Source: RZYY01 sp036794825 | GTDB lineage: Bacteria; Bacteroidota; Bacteroidia; Bacteroidales; 4484-276 | Direction of reading: 5' to 3' | Length of the DNA: 64,000 bases | Assembly (NCBI GenBank): GCA_036794825.1 | Contig: DAIRGA010000019.1 | Span: forward strand, 37,811-101,810 | Shown: positions 1 to 6,937 of the stretch, one piece after another | How positions within the stretch are numbered: position 1 is the first letter of the stretch | Layout of the letters: the number at the start of each line of letters is the position of its first letter | Notes under the pieces: generated by a model | What the model was told of the DNA's origin: nothing | Seen by the model: only the letters and a program-made list of their open reading frames with translations | The model's database searches: none | Made by a program: the position numbers and the translations under genes

Positions 1-2187
1 ATTGTGAAACAGGGCAACACCATGCTTCTTGCTACTGTAGTTTCGAGCAAGGAAGCCAAGGAAGATGTTGATTTCCTTCCTTTAACCGTTGAATACCAGG
101 AAAAATACGCCGCTACCGGACGATTTCCCGGAGGTTTTTTCAAAAGAGAGGCAAGACCCTCTGAATATGAAATTTTAATCTCAAGGCTTGTTGACCGTGC
201 ATTGAGACCATTGTTTCCCGATGATTATCACGCAGAGACACAAGTGCTTATCACACTGATTTCGGGTGATAAAAATGACGCACCTGATGCGCTGGCAGCC
301 CTTGCTGCTTCAGCAGCTATTGCTGTTTCGGATATCCCCTTCAACGGGCCGATTTCGGAGGTAAGGGTAGCCCGGATTGATGGCCAGCTGGTGATCAACC
401 CGCCGATTGACAAAATGGAATTCTCTGATATTGATATCATTGTAGCAGCGAGCGAAAAGGACATCATGATGGTGGAGGGTGAAATGAAAGAGATTTCAGA
501 AGCAGAAATGCTCGAAGCGTTGAAGTTTGCCCATGAGGCCATCAGACTGCAATGCCGCGCCCAGGTGGAACTGGCTGCAATGGTCGAAAAAGCCCAGACC
601 AAAAGAGAATATTGCCACGAAGTGAATGATGATGAGCTCAAAAAACGCATGCACGAAGAGTTGTATGCAAAATGTTACGAAGTTGCCGGTTTAGGTACCG
701 CCAAAAAACAACGCTCCGAACTCTTCGGCAAAATCTTGGAAGACTTCGTAGCTGCACTTCCCGAAGAAGAGGCTAAAGAAAAAGCTTCGATGATTAAAAG
801 GTACTACCATGACATCGAAAAAGAGGCGGTGAGAAATTTTGTGCTGAACGAACGCAAAAGAATTGACGGCCGCAAGCTGGATGAGATCCGCCCGATCTGG
901 TCTGAGGTTGATTATCTGCCATCAGTTCACGGCTCGGCGATATTTACCCGCGGCGAAACCCAGTCGCTGGTTACCGTAACCCTTGGCACCAAACTGGACA
1001 GCCAGGTGATTGACGGCGCTGTGTTTGAAGGAAAAAGCAACTTCATTCTGCACTATAATTTCCCCTCATTTTCAACCGGTGAAGTAAAATTCAAGGGTGG
1101 AACCAGCCGGCGGGAAATCGGCCATGGAAACCTTGCCCTCCGCGCATTAAAACCAATGATACCGGATTCAAACGTTAACCCATACACCATACGTGTGGTA
1201 TCCGACATTCTTGAGTCAAACGGCTCTTCATCAATGGCAACCGTATGTGGCGGTACCCTGGCGCTCATGGATGCCGGTGTGAAAATTGAAAAGCCTGTTT
1301 CAGGTATTGCTATGGGTTTGATTACCAATAAAGACGGCAGCAAATACGCAGTTTTATCCGATATCCTCGGCGACGAAGATCACCTGGGAGATATGGATTT
1401 TAAGGTAGCCGGATCAAGAGATGGAATCACCGCGTGCCAGATGGACATCAAAGTTGATGGTCTATCCTATCAGATTCTCGAAGAGGCGCTTGCTCAGGCA
1501 TTAAGAGGAAGATTGCACATACTCGGCGAAATGGAAAAAACCATCAGTGTGCCGCGTGAAGATTACAAACCACACGTACCGCGCATCGAGCAAATCACCG
1601 TTCCGAAAGAATTTATCGGAGCTATTATTGGCCCTGGAGGAAAAATCATTCAGGATATCCAGGCAACTACCAACTCAACCATTGTTATTGAAGAAGTTGG
1701 CGAATACGGCGTAGTGGATATTGTTGCAGTGAACAAAGACTCGATCGAAGCAGCCAAAAACAGAATCAGGTCTATCATTGCCATTCCAGAAATCGGCGCC
1801 ACCTACAAAGGAAAAGTAAAATCCATCATCACTTTCGGAGCAATCGTCGAAATCCTGCCCGGCAAGGAAGGACTGCTTCATATCTCCGAAATTGACTGGA
1901 AGCGCATTGCAAATGTTGATGATGTTTTAAAAGTTGGCGACCAGGTTGATGTTAAACTGCTGGAAGTTGACGGAAAAACAGGAAAGTTAAAACTCTCCCG
2001 CAAACAATTGCTCCCCAAACCCGAAGGCTACCAGGAAGGAAACCGTGACCGTGGCGACCGTCCGCAAAGGGACTTCCGGGATAACCGAGACAATCGTGAC
2101 AGCAGGGATAACCGAGACAACAGAGACAACCGGAACAGAGGTGGAGATAACCGGAATTTCAGGCCGGACAGACCGCCGAGATCATAA
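1..2187 (+). CDS. pnp: Polyribonucleotide nucleotidyltransferase (PNPase), 5'-truncated by window edge
   Basis: Phosphorolytic 3'-5' exoribonuclease of the RNA degradosome; it degrades RNA to nucleoside diphosphates. The frame is open from base 1, so the GTG at 4 is an internal Val (VKQGNTMLLATVV) and roughly 30 N-terminal residues lie outside the window. Seen in order: the first RNase PH fold (FPGGFFKREARPSEYEIL), a helical linker, and the second RNase PH fold with the acidic active-site stretch SDILGDEDHLGDMDF near residue 457. A KH domain follows (IIGPGGKII, near residue 540), then an S1 domain (from about 599). A low-complexity Asp/Arg/Asn tail rich in RDNRDN units (about 680-727) ends the protein; such charged tails are common in this phylum but vary in length. 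The stop is at 2185-2187. The rpoD-type gene follows after 112 bp with its own candidate promoter. Identity is very secure; the function of the tail is unknown. Confidence 0.97.
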   Translation: MVKQGNTMLLATVVSSKEAKEDVDFLPLTVEYQEKYAATGRFPGGFFKREARPSEYEILISRLVDRALRPLFPDDYHAETQVLITLISGDKNDAPDALAALAASAAIAVSDIPFNGPISEVRVARIDGQLVINPPIDKMEFSDIDIIVAASEKDIMMVEGEMKEISEAEMLEALKFAHEAIRLQCRAQVELAAMVEKAQTKREYCHEVNDDELKKRMHEELYAKCYEVAGLGTAKKQRSELFGKILEDFVAALPEEEAKEKASMIKRYYHDIEKEAVRNFVLNERKRIDGRKLDEIRPIWSEVDYLPSVHGSAIFTRGETQSLVTVTLGTKLDSQVIDGAVFEGKSNFILHYNFPSFSTGEVKFKGGTSRREIGHGNLALRALKPMIPDSNVNPYTIRVVSDILESNGSSSMATVCGGTLALMDAGVKIEKPVSGIAMGLITNKDGSKYAVLSDILGDEDHLGDMDFKVAGSRDGITACQMDIKVDGLSYQILEEALAQALRGRLHILGEMEKTISVPREDYKPHVPRIEQITVPKEFIGAIIGPGGKIIQDIQATTNSTIVIEEVGEYGVVDIVAVNKDSIEAAKNRIRSIIAIPEIGATYKGKVKSIITFGAIVEILPGKEGLLHISEIDWKRIANVDDVLKVGDQVDVKLLEVDGKTGKLKLSRKQLLPKPEGYQEGNRDRGDRPQRDFRDNRDNRDSRDNRDNRDNRNRGGDNRNFRPDRPPRS

Positions 2188-2209
2188 ATCCTTATTTTCG
2201 GATAAGAAA

Positions 2210-2242
2210 TTGATGATTATCTGAAAATTATTGTTAGGTTTG
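2210..2242 (+). promoter_or_regulatory. Candidate Bacteroidota-type promoter of the sigma factor gene
   Basis: TAGGTTTG at 2235-2242 is a full match to the Bacteroidota -10 pattern TAnnTTTG. A TTG lies 22 bp upstream (2210-2212) as a possible -33 element, slightly further than usual. The sigma gene starts 58 bp downstream. This is pattern matching only. Confidence 0.5.
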
Positions 2243-2299
2243 CCGATGTTTTTGATGAATTAATCCTTTAAATCAGGATTCGCGATCAAAATTAATTCC

Positions 2300-3169
2300 A
2301 TGAGGCAGCTTAAAATCACACGGCAGCTTACTTACCGGGAAACGGTTTCTCTGGACAAGTATTTTCAGGAAATCCGGAAGGAAGACCTGATTACTGCTGA
2401 AGAAGAAGTTGTTCTCGCATCAAGGATAAAACACGGAGACCACGAAGCATTGATGAAGCTAATCCGGGCTAATCTGCGCTTCGTGGTTTCTGTTTCAAAG
2501 CAATACCAAAATCAGGGGCTGAGCCTTCCCGACCTGATAAGCGAAGGCAACCTGGGACTCATCAGGGCAGCGCTGCGATTTGACGAAACCCGCGGCTTCA
2601 AATTCATATCCTACGCCGTTTGGTGGGTGCGGCAATCTATTCTGCAGGCGCTTGCCGAACACTCCCGCCTGATTCGGCTGCCTTTGAACAAAGTGATTCT
2701 GCTCAGCAAAATGGTAAAAACCTGCGTAGAATTGGAACAGGATCTTGGCCGGTCCCCTGAGCCACAGGAACTTGCCGACCACCTTCAGGTACCGCTGCGC
2801 ACAATCAAGGATATGATGAAATTCGCAGAAAAACATCTGTCTGTCGATGCCCCGCTAATCCAGGAGGAAGAAGCCACCATGCTCGACGTTATCATCGCCA
2901 ACGACCCGCCTTCGCCCGAGCAGCGATTAATTCTCGAATCGCTGAGGAGAGAGATAGAAGATGTGATTAATCAACTTTCGCCCCGCGAAGCCGATGTAAT
3001 CCGTTGCTATTTCGGCCTCGACCAGAGTTACCCGATGACAATGCAGGAGATCGGCGACAGATTTGACCTTTCGCGCGAAAGAGTGAGGCAGATAAAAGAG
3101 ACTGCCATCAAAAAGCTCAAACAATCGGTCAAGTGCCAGATCCTTAAAACCTATCTGGGCGGGGATTAA
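2300..3169 (+). CDS. rpoD: RpoD-type RNA polymerase sigma-70 factor
   Basis: Directs RNA polymerase to promoters. The 289-aa length, the MRQLKI start and the absence of region 1.1 are typical of the primary sigma of Bacteroidota. Region 1.2 is at about 17-50 (LDKYFQEIRKEDLITAEEE). Region 2 is at about 57-120 (ANLRFVVSVSKQYQNQG, DETRGFKFISYAVWWVRQS). Region 3 covers about 125-205. Region 4 is at about 225-280, with the helix-turn-helix MTMQEIGDRFDLSRERVRQIKE. The core binding and -10 recognition helices are intact. Region 3 and the end of region 4 look more divergent than in typical primary sigmas of the phylum, for example KTCVELEQDLGRSPEPQEL and READVIRCYFGLDQSYPM. It could therefore be the housekeeping sigma or a close paralog; one genome window cannot decide. 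The pnp-rpoD-rpe order is familiar in Bacteroidota. Confidence 0.9.
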   Translation: MRQLKITRQLTYRETVSLDKYFQEIRKEDLITAEEEVVLASRIKHGDHEALMKLIRANLRFVVSVSKQYQNQGLSLPDLISEGNLGLIRAALRFDETRGFKFISYAVWWVRQSILQALAEHSRLIRLPLNKVILLSKMVKTCVELEQDLGRSPEPQELADHLQVPLRTIKDMMKFAEKHLSVDAPLIQEEEATMLDVIIANDPPSPEQRLILESLRREIEDVINQLSPREADVIRCYFGLDQSYPMTMQEIGDRFDLSRERVRQIKETAIKKLKQSVKCQILKTYLGGD

Positions 3170-3225
3170 TCCACAAAATACGAGGGTAAAACCGGATACA
3201 ATTCGCTACAATTCCCCTCTTTTTC

Positions 3226-3233
3226 TACCTTTG
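3226..3233 (+). promoter_or_regulatory. Candidate -10 element upstream of rpe
   Basis: TACCTTTG matches TAnnTTTG and lies 19 bp before the rpe ATG at 3253. No good -33 TTTG is visible at the expected distance, so this is a weak call. Confidence 0.35.
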
Positions 3234-3252
3234 CCCGACAAATCAAAAACTC

Positions 3253-3912
3253 ATGGGACATTTTGTTGCGCCATCATTGCTTTCGGCTGACTTTACCCAT
3301 CTCGGAGCTGACATAGAGATGCTCAACCGCAGCCAGGCCGACTGGGTTCATGTGGATGTGATGGATGGAAAATTCGTTCCCAACATCTCCTTCGGCCAGC
3401 CCATCATCCGGCAGATCAGGAAACTGACTTCAAAGCCACTCGATGTCCACCTTATGATCGTTGAGCCGGAAAGGTATTTTCAAAGCTTTAAAGACTGCGG
3501 CGCCGACCTGCTGAGTATTCACCTCGAAGCCTCTGTTCATCTGCACCGAAGCATTGCAGAAATTAAATCTCTGGGGATGAAAGCCGGAGTGGTGCTTAAT
3601 CCACACACTTCTGTAAAGCTTTTGGAAGATATCATTGGCGAAGTGGATTTCGTTTTGCTGATGAGTGTAAATCCCGGATTTGGCGGGCAAAGCTTCATCG
3701 AAAACACGTATGAAAAGATTTTACGCCTGAAAGAGTTGATCCTGAAAAAATCCTCCAGAGCTTTGATCGAGGTAGACGGCGGGGTGAGTCTGGCCAATGC
3801 TGCCCGACTGATCGAATGCGGAACCGATGTTCTGGTGGCCGGGAATACCATTTTTTCCTCCCCTGATCCGGAACAGACAATCCGTGAGTTGAAATCAATA
3901 TCCCTGAAATAA
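3253..3912 (+). CDS. rpe: Ribulose-phosphate 3-epimerase
   Basis: Interconverts D-ribulose 5-phosphate and D-xylulose 5-phosphate in the pentose phosphate pathway (cytosolic TIM barrel, metal dependent). At 219 aa it has the family length. Hallmarks are present: APSLLSADF at the N-terminus, HVDVMDGKFVPNISFG with the metal/catalytic Asp, DVHLMI, the signature SVNPGFGGQSFI, and IEVDGGV with the second catalytic Asp. LVAGNTIF forms the phosphate-binding end. The ATG at 3253 gives the standard N-terminus. The next gene begins 5 bp after the stop, so rpe, the DUF2520 gene and the KdsC-type gene probably form one transcript. Confidence 0.97.
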   Translation: MGHFVAPSLLSADFTHLGADIEMLNRSQADWVHVDVMDGKFVPNISFGQPIIRQIRKLTSKPLDVHLMIVEPERYFQSFKDCGADLLSIHLEASVHLHRSIAEIKSLGMKAGVVLNPHTSVKLLEDIIGEVDFVLLMSVNPGFGGQSFIENTYEKILRLKELILKKSSRALIEVDGGVSLANAARLIECGTDVLVAGNTIFSSPDPEQTIRELKSISLK

Positions 3913-3917
3913 TAGAC

Positions 3918-4700
3918 ATGGGCATCCACTCAGTTGTTCTTATCGGCGCCGGCCGGGTGGCCACTCAGTTAGGATTAACTTTCGTCAGGCATCAGATCCC
4001 TGTGCTGCAGGTTTACAGCCGGACTGCCGCTTCAGCCGCTGCCCTGTCCAAAACTACGGGCAGTGATTTTACCAATGATCTTTCAAACCTGAACCAGCAG
4101 GCTGATTTGTATATCATTTCAGTAGCGGATGATTCGATCAGCCAGATAGTCAACCAGTTGAACCTTGAGAATAAGACTGTGGTGCACACCTCAGGATCAG
4201 TGCCTTTGGAAATTTTAGCTCCGGTATCATCATCTTACGGAGTATTTTATCCCCTGAACACCTTTTCCAAAGAAAAAAATATTGATCTATCTGATACTCC
4301 ATTCTGCATCGAAGCCTCTGACCCGGCAACCGAACATAAGCTCCTACAGCTTGCCCGGCTGATCTCCAATGACGTCAGGCTTATCAACTCGCAGCAAAGA
4401 GCGGTAATTCACCTGGCAGCGGTATTTGCCTGCAATTTCACGAATTTTATGATGATAAATGCTGATGAAATTCTTAGAAATCAAGGCATCTCCCACGATA
4501 TTTTACTGCCATTGATCAACGAAACCATCAGCAAACTAAGCAACATCAGCCCAAAAGAGGCGCAAACCGGTCCGGCGCTGCGAAACGACCGGGAGATTAT
4601 CAAAAAGCATCTTGAAATGCTGAATAATGATCCGGAAAAAAGAATCCTATACCAACTGATCAGCGAACAAATTCAAACCTACTTTTCAAAAGAAAAATAA
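3918..4700 (+). CDS. Rossmann-like and DUF2520 domain protein
   Basis: A 260-aa predicted NAD(P)-binding protein. The N-terminal Rossmann fold has the dinucleotide motif GAGRVATQLG near residues 10-19, followed by a strand reading VLQVYSRT and the segment TVVHTSGSVPLEIL, typical of this family. The C-terminal half (about 135-255) is the helical DUF2520 domain, with HLAAVFACNFTNFM and a late TGPALRNDREII motif. The family resembles ketopantoate reductase and pyrroline-5-carboxylate reductase folds, but no substrate is established to my knowledge. It lies 5 bp after rpe and 6 bp before the KdsC-type phosphatase, an arrangement I recall from other Bacteroidota. Family assignment is good; reaction unknown. 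Confidence 0.9.
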   Translation: MGIHSVVLIGAGRVATQLGLTFVRHQIPVLQVYSRTAASAAALSKTTGSDFTNDLSNLNQQADLYIISVADDSISQIVNQLNLENKTVVHTSGSVPLEILAPVSSSYGVFYPLNTFSKEKNIDLSDTPFCIEASDPATEHKLLQLARLISNDVRLINSQQRAVIHLAAVFACNFTNFMMINADEILRNQGISHDILLPLINETISKLSNISPKEAQTGPALRNDREIIKKHLEMLNNDPEKRILYQLISEQIQTYFSKEK

Positions 4701-4706
4701 AATACC

Positions 4707-5234
4707 ATGACCGTAAAGAACTACAAAGAGCTGCTCAAGCACATCACCACAATGATTTTTGATTACGACGGGGTTTTTACCGACGGAAAAGTAATCCTGA
4801 CCGAAACCGGAGAACAGTTGCGCACCGCCAACGTAAAAGATGGTTACGCGCTGCAGCTTGCCGTAAAGAAGGGCTACCGGATCGCCGTAATTTCGGGTGG
4901 AACATCGGAAGCGATAGTGCACCGGATGCATGGGTTGAAAATCAAAGATGTTTTCATCCGGGTTGATCATAAAATCAAGGTTTACCACGACTATCTGCAA
5001 AAACACAACCTGCGGCGCGAGGAGGTGCTTTTTATGGGTGATGACATTCCTGACCTTCAGATCATGAAAGAAGCCGGCGTGGTCATCTGCCCGGCCGATG
5101 CAGCGGAAGAAGTGAAAGCCCTCTCCCACCATATTTCGCACCTGAAAGGCGGCGAAGGATGCGTGCGCGAAATTGTGGAACAGGTGCTTAAGGTGCAGGG
5201 AAACTGGCTGAACGACGATGCTTTCATGTGGTAA
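4707..5234 (+). CDS. kdsC: KdsC-type HAD phosphatase (3-deoxy-D-manno-octulosonate 8-phosphate phosphatase)
   Basis: Predicted to hydrolyse KDO-8-phosphate to KDO and phosphate in lipopolysaccharide inner-core synthesis. The 175-aa length fits the capless C0 HAD family, which acts as a tetramer. Motif I is FDYDGVFTDG (nucleophile Asp19 and acid/base Asp21), motif II is ISGGTSEA, and motif III is GDDIPDLQIM. The usual motif I reads DVDGVLTDG, so it is slightly modified. No KDO synthase or other kds gene is in the window, so substrate assignment rests on family membership. A closely related HAD subfamily with another substrate (for example the N-acylneuraminate-9-phosphatase type) is possible. 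Likely cotranscribed with rpe and the DUF2520 gene. Confidence 0.85.
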   Translation: MTVKNYKELLKHITTMIFDYDGVFTDGKVILTETGEQLRTANVKDGYALQLAVKKGYRIAVISGGTSEAIVHRMHGLKIKDVFIRVDHKIKVYHDYLQKHNLRREEVLFMGDDIPDLQIMKEAGVVICPADAAEEVKALSHHISHLKGGEGCVREIVEQVLKVQGNWLNDDAFMW

Positions 5235-5349
5235 CATATGGCCGGATTTCTGGAATCATGAGTTCTTTTGCGATGAATCTTTTTAATCAGGAATCTGATT
5301 CTGAGGTTTTTAGTTTAATAAAGATTGAGAGACTTGAAACATTTGAAGG

Positions 5350-5391
5350 GAGAATATTGAATATCGAATGTTGAATACTGAATATTGAACA
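5350..5391. repeat. Short AT-rich direct repeats of the GAATATTGAA type
   Basis: About 40 bp of imperfect 7- to 10-bp units (GAATATTGAATATCGAATG, then TTGAATACTGAATATTGAAC) end 4 bp before the mtnA start. The same kind of string recurs at 6478-6492, 12192-12230 and 12515-12533, where it borders the 78-bp repeat family. Confidence 0.7.
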
Positions 5392-5394
5392 GAG

Positions 5395-6426
5395 ATGAAG
5401 GTTAATGGCATAGAATACAGGACGATATGGATGGAAGGCCGGTCGGTGTTTATGATTGACCAGAACAGGCTGCCGTTTGAGTTTGCCATTTTCAGGTCGG
5501 ATGATTACCTGGCCACCTGCCGTGCAATTGTTGACATGACCACGCGCGGCGCAGGCGCTATTGGAGCAGCGGCAGGTTTTGCCATGGCGCAGGCATTTCT
5601 GATGGCGCCCGCAAAAAATACTGAAGAATTTATTCAGCAGGCAAAAACCGATATCCAACACACAAGACCTACTGCCCGCAATTTGTTTTATGCCGTGGAG
5701 CTGGTTTTCGAAGCCGGATTGAAATCCCCGAAATCCGCCTTCGACATGGCTCTGCAGGTTGCTGCAAAAGATATTTCCGATTCGAGAGCCATCGGGCATT
5801 TCGGCAACGAATTGATCTCTGAAAAATGCAACATCCTTACCCATTGCAACGCAGGCTGGCTGGCGTTTGTGGATTATGGTACCGCGCTCTCTCCAATCTA
5901 TACGGCGCAGCAGGCAGGTAAAAAGGTTTTTGTGTGGGCCGACGAAACGCGGCCGCGTGGACAGGGCGCCCGGCTTACGGCGTGGGAGCTGAACAACGCC
6001 AGCATTCCGCATCAGATCGTACCCGACACAGCCGGCGCATGGCTGATGGCGCAGGGAAAAGTGGATATGATCATCACCGGCGCCGACCGCATTGCGGCAA
6101 ACGGAGACACGGCCAACAAGATCGGAACGTTTGAAAAAGCAATCGTCGCTCAATATTTTGGAATCCCGTTCTACATCGCCGCTCCAACCTCCACTTTCGA
6201 CCTGAACTGTAAATCAGGAAGCGATATTGTGATTGAGCAGCGAAGCGATGAGGAAGTGCTTTTTCAATCCGGACCTGACGAAACAGGTGTTTTGCGCAAA
6301 ATCCGTGTAGCCTCACCCGGATCAATCGCCATAAACCCGGCTTTTGATGTAACTCCGGCAAGTTTGATAACAGGAATAATTACCGAAAAAGGCATCTTGA
6401 AGCCAGGGCAAATTCCAGGAACTTAG
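5395..6426 (+). CDS. mtnA: S-methyl-5-thioribose-1-phosphate isomerase
   Basis: Aldose-ketose isomerase of the methionine salvage pathway, converting methylthioribose 1-phosphate to methylthioribulose 1-phosphate. The protein is 343 aa, of the eIF2B-like fold. Diagnostic segments are TTRGAGAIGAAAGFA (residues 49-63), RPTARNLFYAV, THCNAGWLA with the catalytic Cys151, DETRPRGQGARLTAWEL, and ITGADRIAANGDTANKIGT with the catalytic Asp231. These distinguish it from true eIF2B subunits and ribose-1,5-bisphosphate isomerases, although overlap of function with the latter cannot be excluded. The ATG at 5395 gives the expected KVNGIEYRTIW start. No other salvage gene is nearby, so it stands alone after an intergenic stretch of short AT-rich repeats. 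Confidence 0.93.
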   Translation: MKVNGIEYRTIWMEGRSVFMIDQNRLPFEFAIFRSDDYLATCRAIVDMTTRGAGAIGAAAGFAMAQAFLMAPAKNTEEFIQQAKTDIQHTRPTARNLFYAVELVFEAGLKSPKSAFDMALQVAAKDISDSRAIGHFGNELISEKCNILTHCNAGWLAFVDYGTALSPIYTAQQAGKKVFVWADETRPRGQGARLTAWELNNASIPHQIVPDTAGAWLMAQGKVDMIITGADRIAANGDTANKIGTFEKAIVAQYFGIPFYIAAPTSTFDLNCKSGSDIVIEQRSDEEVLFQSGPDETGVLRKIRVASPGSIAINPAFDVTPASLITGIITEKGILKPGQIPGT

Positions 6427-6498
6427 ACGAAGTTCTTATAAATTCACGGAGTGTCTTCTGTTTGGAGTCATGGACAATATCGAATATTGAATGAGAAA

Positions 6499-6576
6499 GT
6501 CACCCGGTGAATCATCTGCAAAGCACGCTGCAGTTTCAGGTTTGGAGGGTATTTGGCAGGATTCACGGGGTCAATT
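6499..6576. repeat. 78-bp palindrome-ended intergenic repeat, copy 1
   Basis: Starts GTCACCCGGTGAATCATC and ends ATTCACGGGGTCAATT. It aligns along its whole length with copies at 12113-12190, 12238-12316 and 12438-12515, and is preceded by a GAATATTGAA-type string. Confidence 0.8.
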
Positions 6577-6588
6577 CGGGGTTTAACC

Positions 6589-6619
6589 GTCATAGTATGG
6601 CTCCCAGCCATACTATGAC
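6589..6619 (+). terminator. Perfect 14-bp inverted repeat, possible terminator after mtnA
   Basis: Arms 6589-6602 (GTCATAGTATGGCT) and 6606-6619 are exact reverse complements around a 3-nt CCC loop. The nearest T run is 26 bp further on (6645-6651), so a standard rho-independent terminator is uncertain. It could instead be a repeat element or a protein-binding palindrome. Confidence 0.45.
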
Positions 6620-6629
6620 TATGAACAAG

Positions 6630-6661
6630 TTTGCTCACTCAAAATTTTTTTATTTACTTTG
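6630..6661 (+). promoter_or_regulatory. Candidate Bacteroidota promoter
   Basis: TTTG at 6630-6633, a 20-bp spacer, then TTACTTTG at 6654-6661 (7 of 8 to TAnnTTTG). It faces the small ORF at 6679 and the truncated T9SS gene at 6938. Confidence 0.45.
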
Positions 6662-6724
6662 CTAAGTAAATTTTAACCATGATTAGTAAATCGGCAAAGA
6701 TGAATGAAAACAGGTATAATACAG

Positions 6725-6736
6725 CCCCCCCCCCCC
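6725..6736 (+). repeat. Homopolymeric tract of 12 C
   Basis: Twelve consecutive C lie inside a small ORF that begins at ATG 6679. With 12 C that ORF stops at 6754-6756 (25 codons). With one more C it would stay open to a TAA near 6841. This could be a slipped-strand switch or a sequencing-error hotspot. Confidence 0.9.
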
Positions 6737-6855
6737 GAAAATCATTAAGGAATTAGGAAGCAAACCATCAAGCGGAGGGAGAGATGAAATACACCAGACA
6801 CTTTTTAAACCGGCCTGGTACCGGAGGTTGTTTCCACCTTAAGATGATATGTTTT

Positions 6856-6888
6856 GAGCGCTTCGATTGACTGATCACCGAAGCGCTC
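6856..6888 (+). other. Perfect 10-bp stem-loop upstream of the truncated T9SS gene
   Basis: Arms 6856-6865 (GAGCGCTTCG) and 6879-6888 are exact complements with a 13-nt loop. No T run follows. It shares the AGCGCT core with the hairpin at 8788-8817. Confidence 0.6.
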
Positions 6889-6937
6889 CAATTCTGAAAT
6901 CTTTAAAATTATTAATCACTAACTAAAAGAGATAAAA

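Larger units (their letters stand above)
6427..6937. other. 511-bp intergenic region with repeats, hairpins, poly-C tract and a candidate promoter
   Basis: It contains, in order: one GAATATTGAA-type string, copy 1 of the 78-bp repeat, a perfect 14-bp-stem hairpin, a candidate promoter (6630-6661), a small ORF from ATG 6679 interrupted by a 12-C tract, and a second perfect hairpin (6856-6888). No conserved gene is recognisable. Confidence 0.8.
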
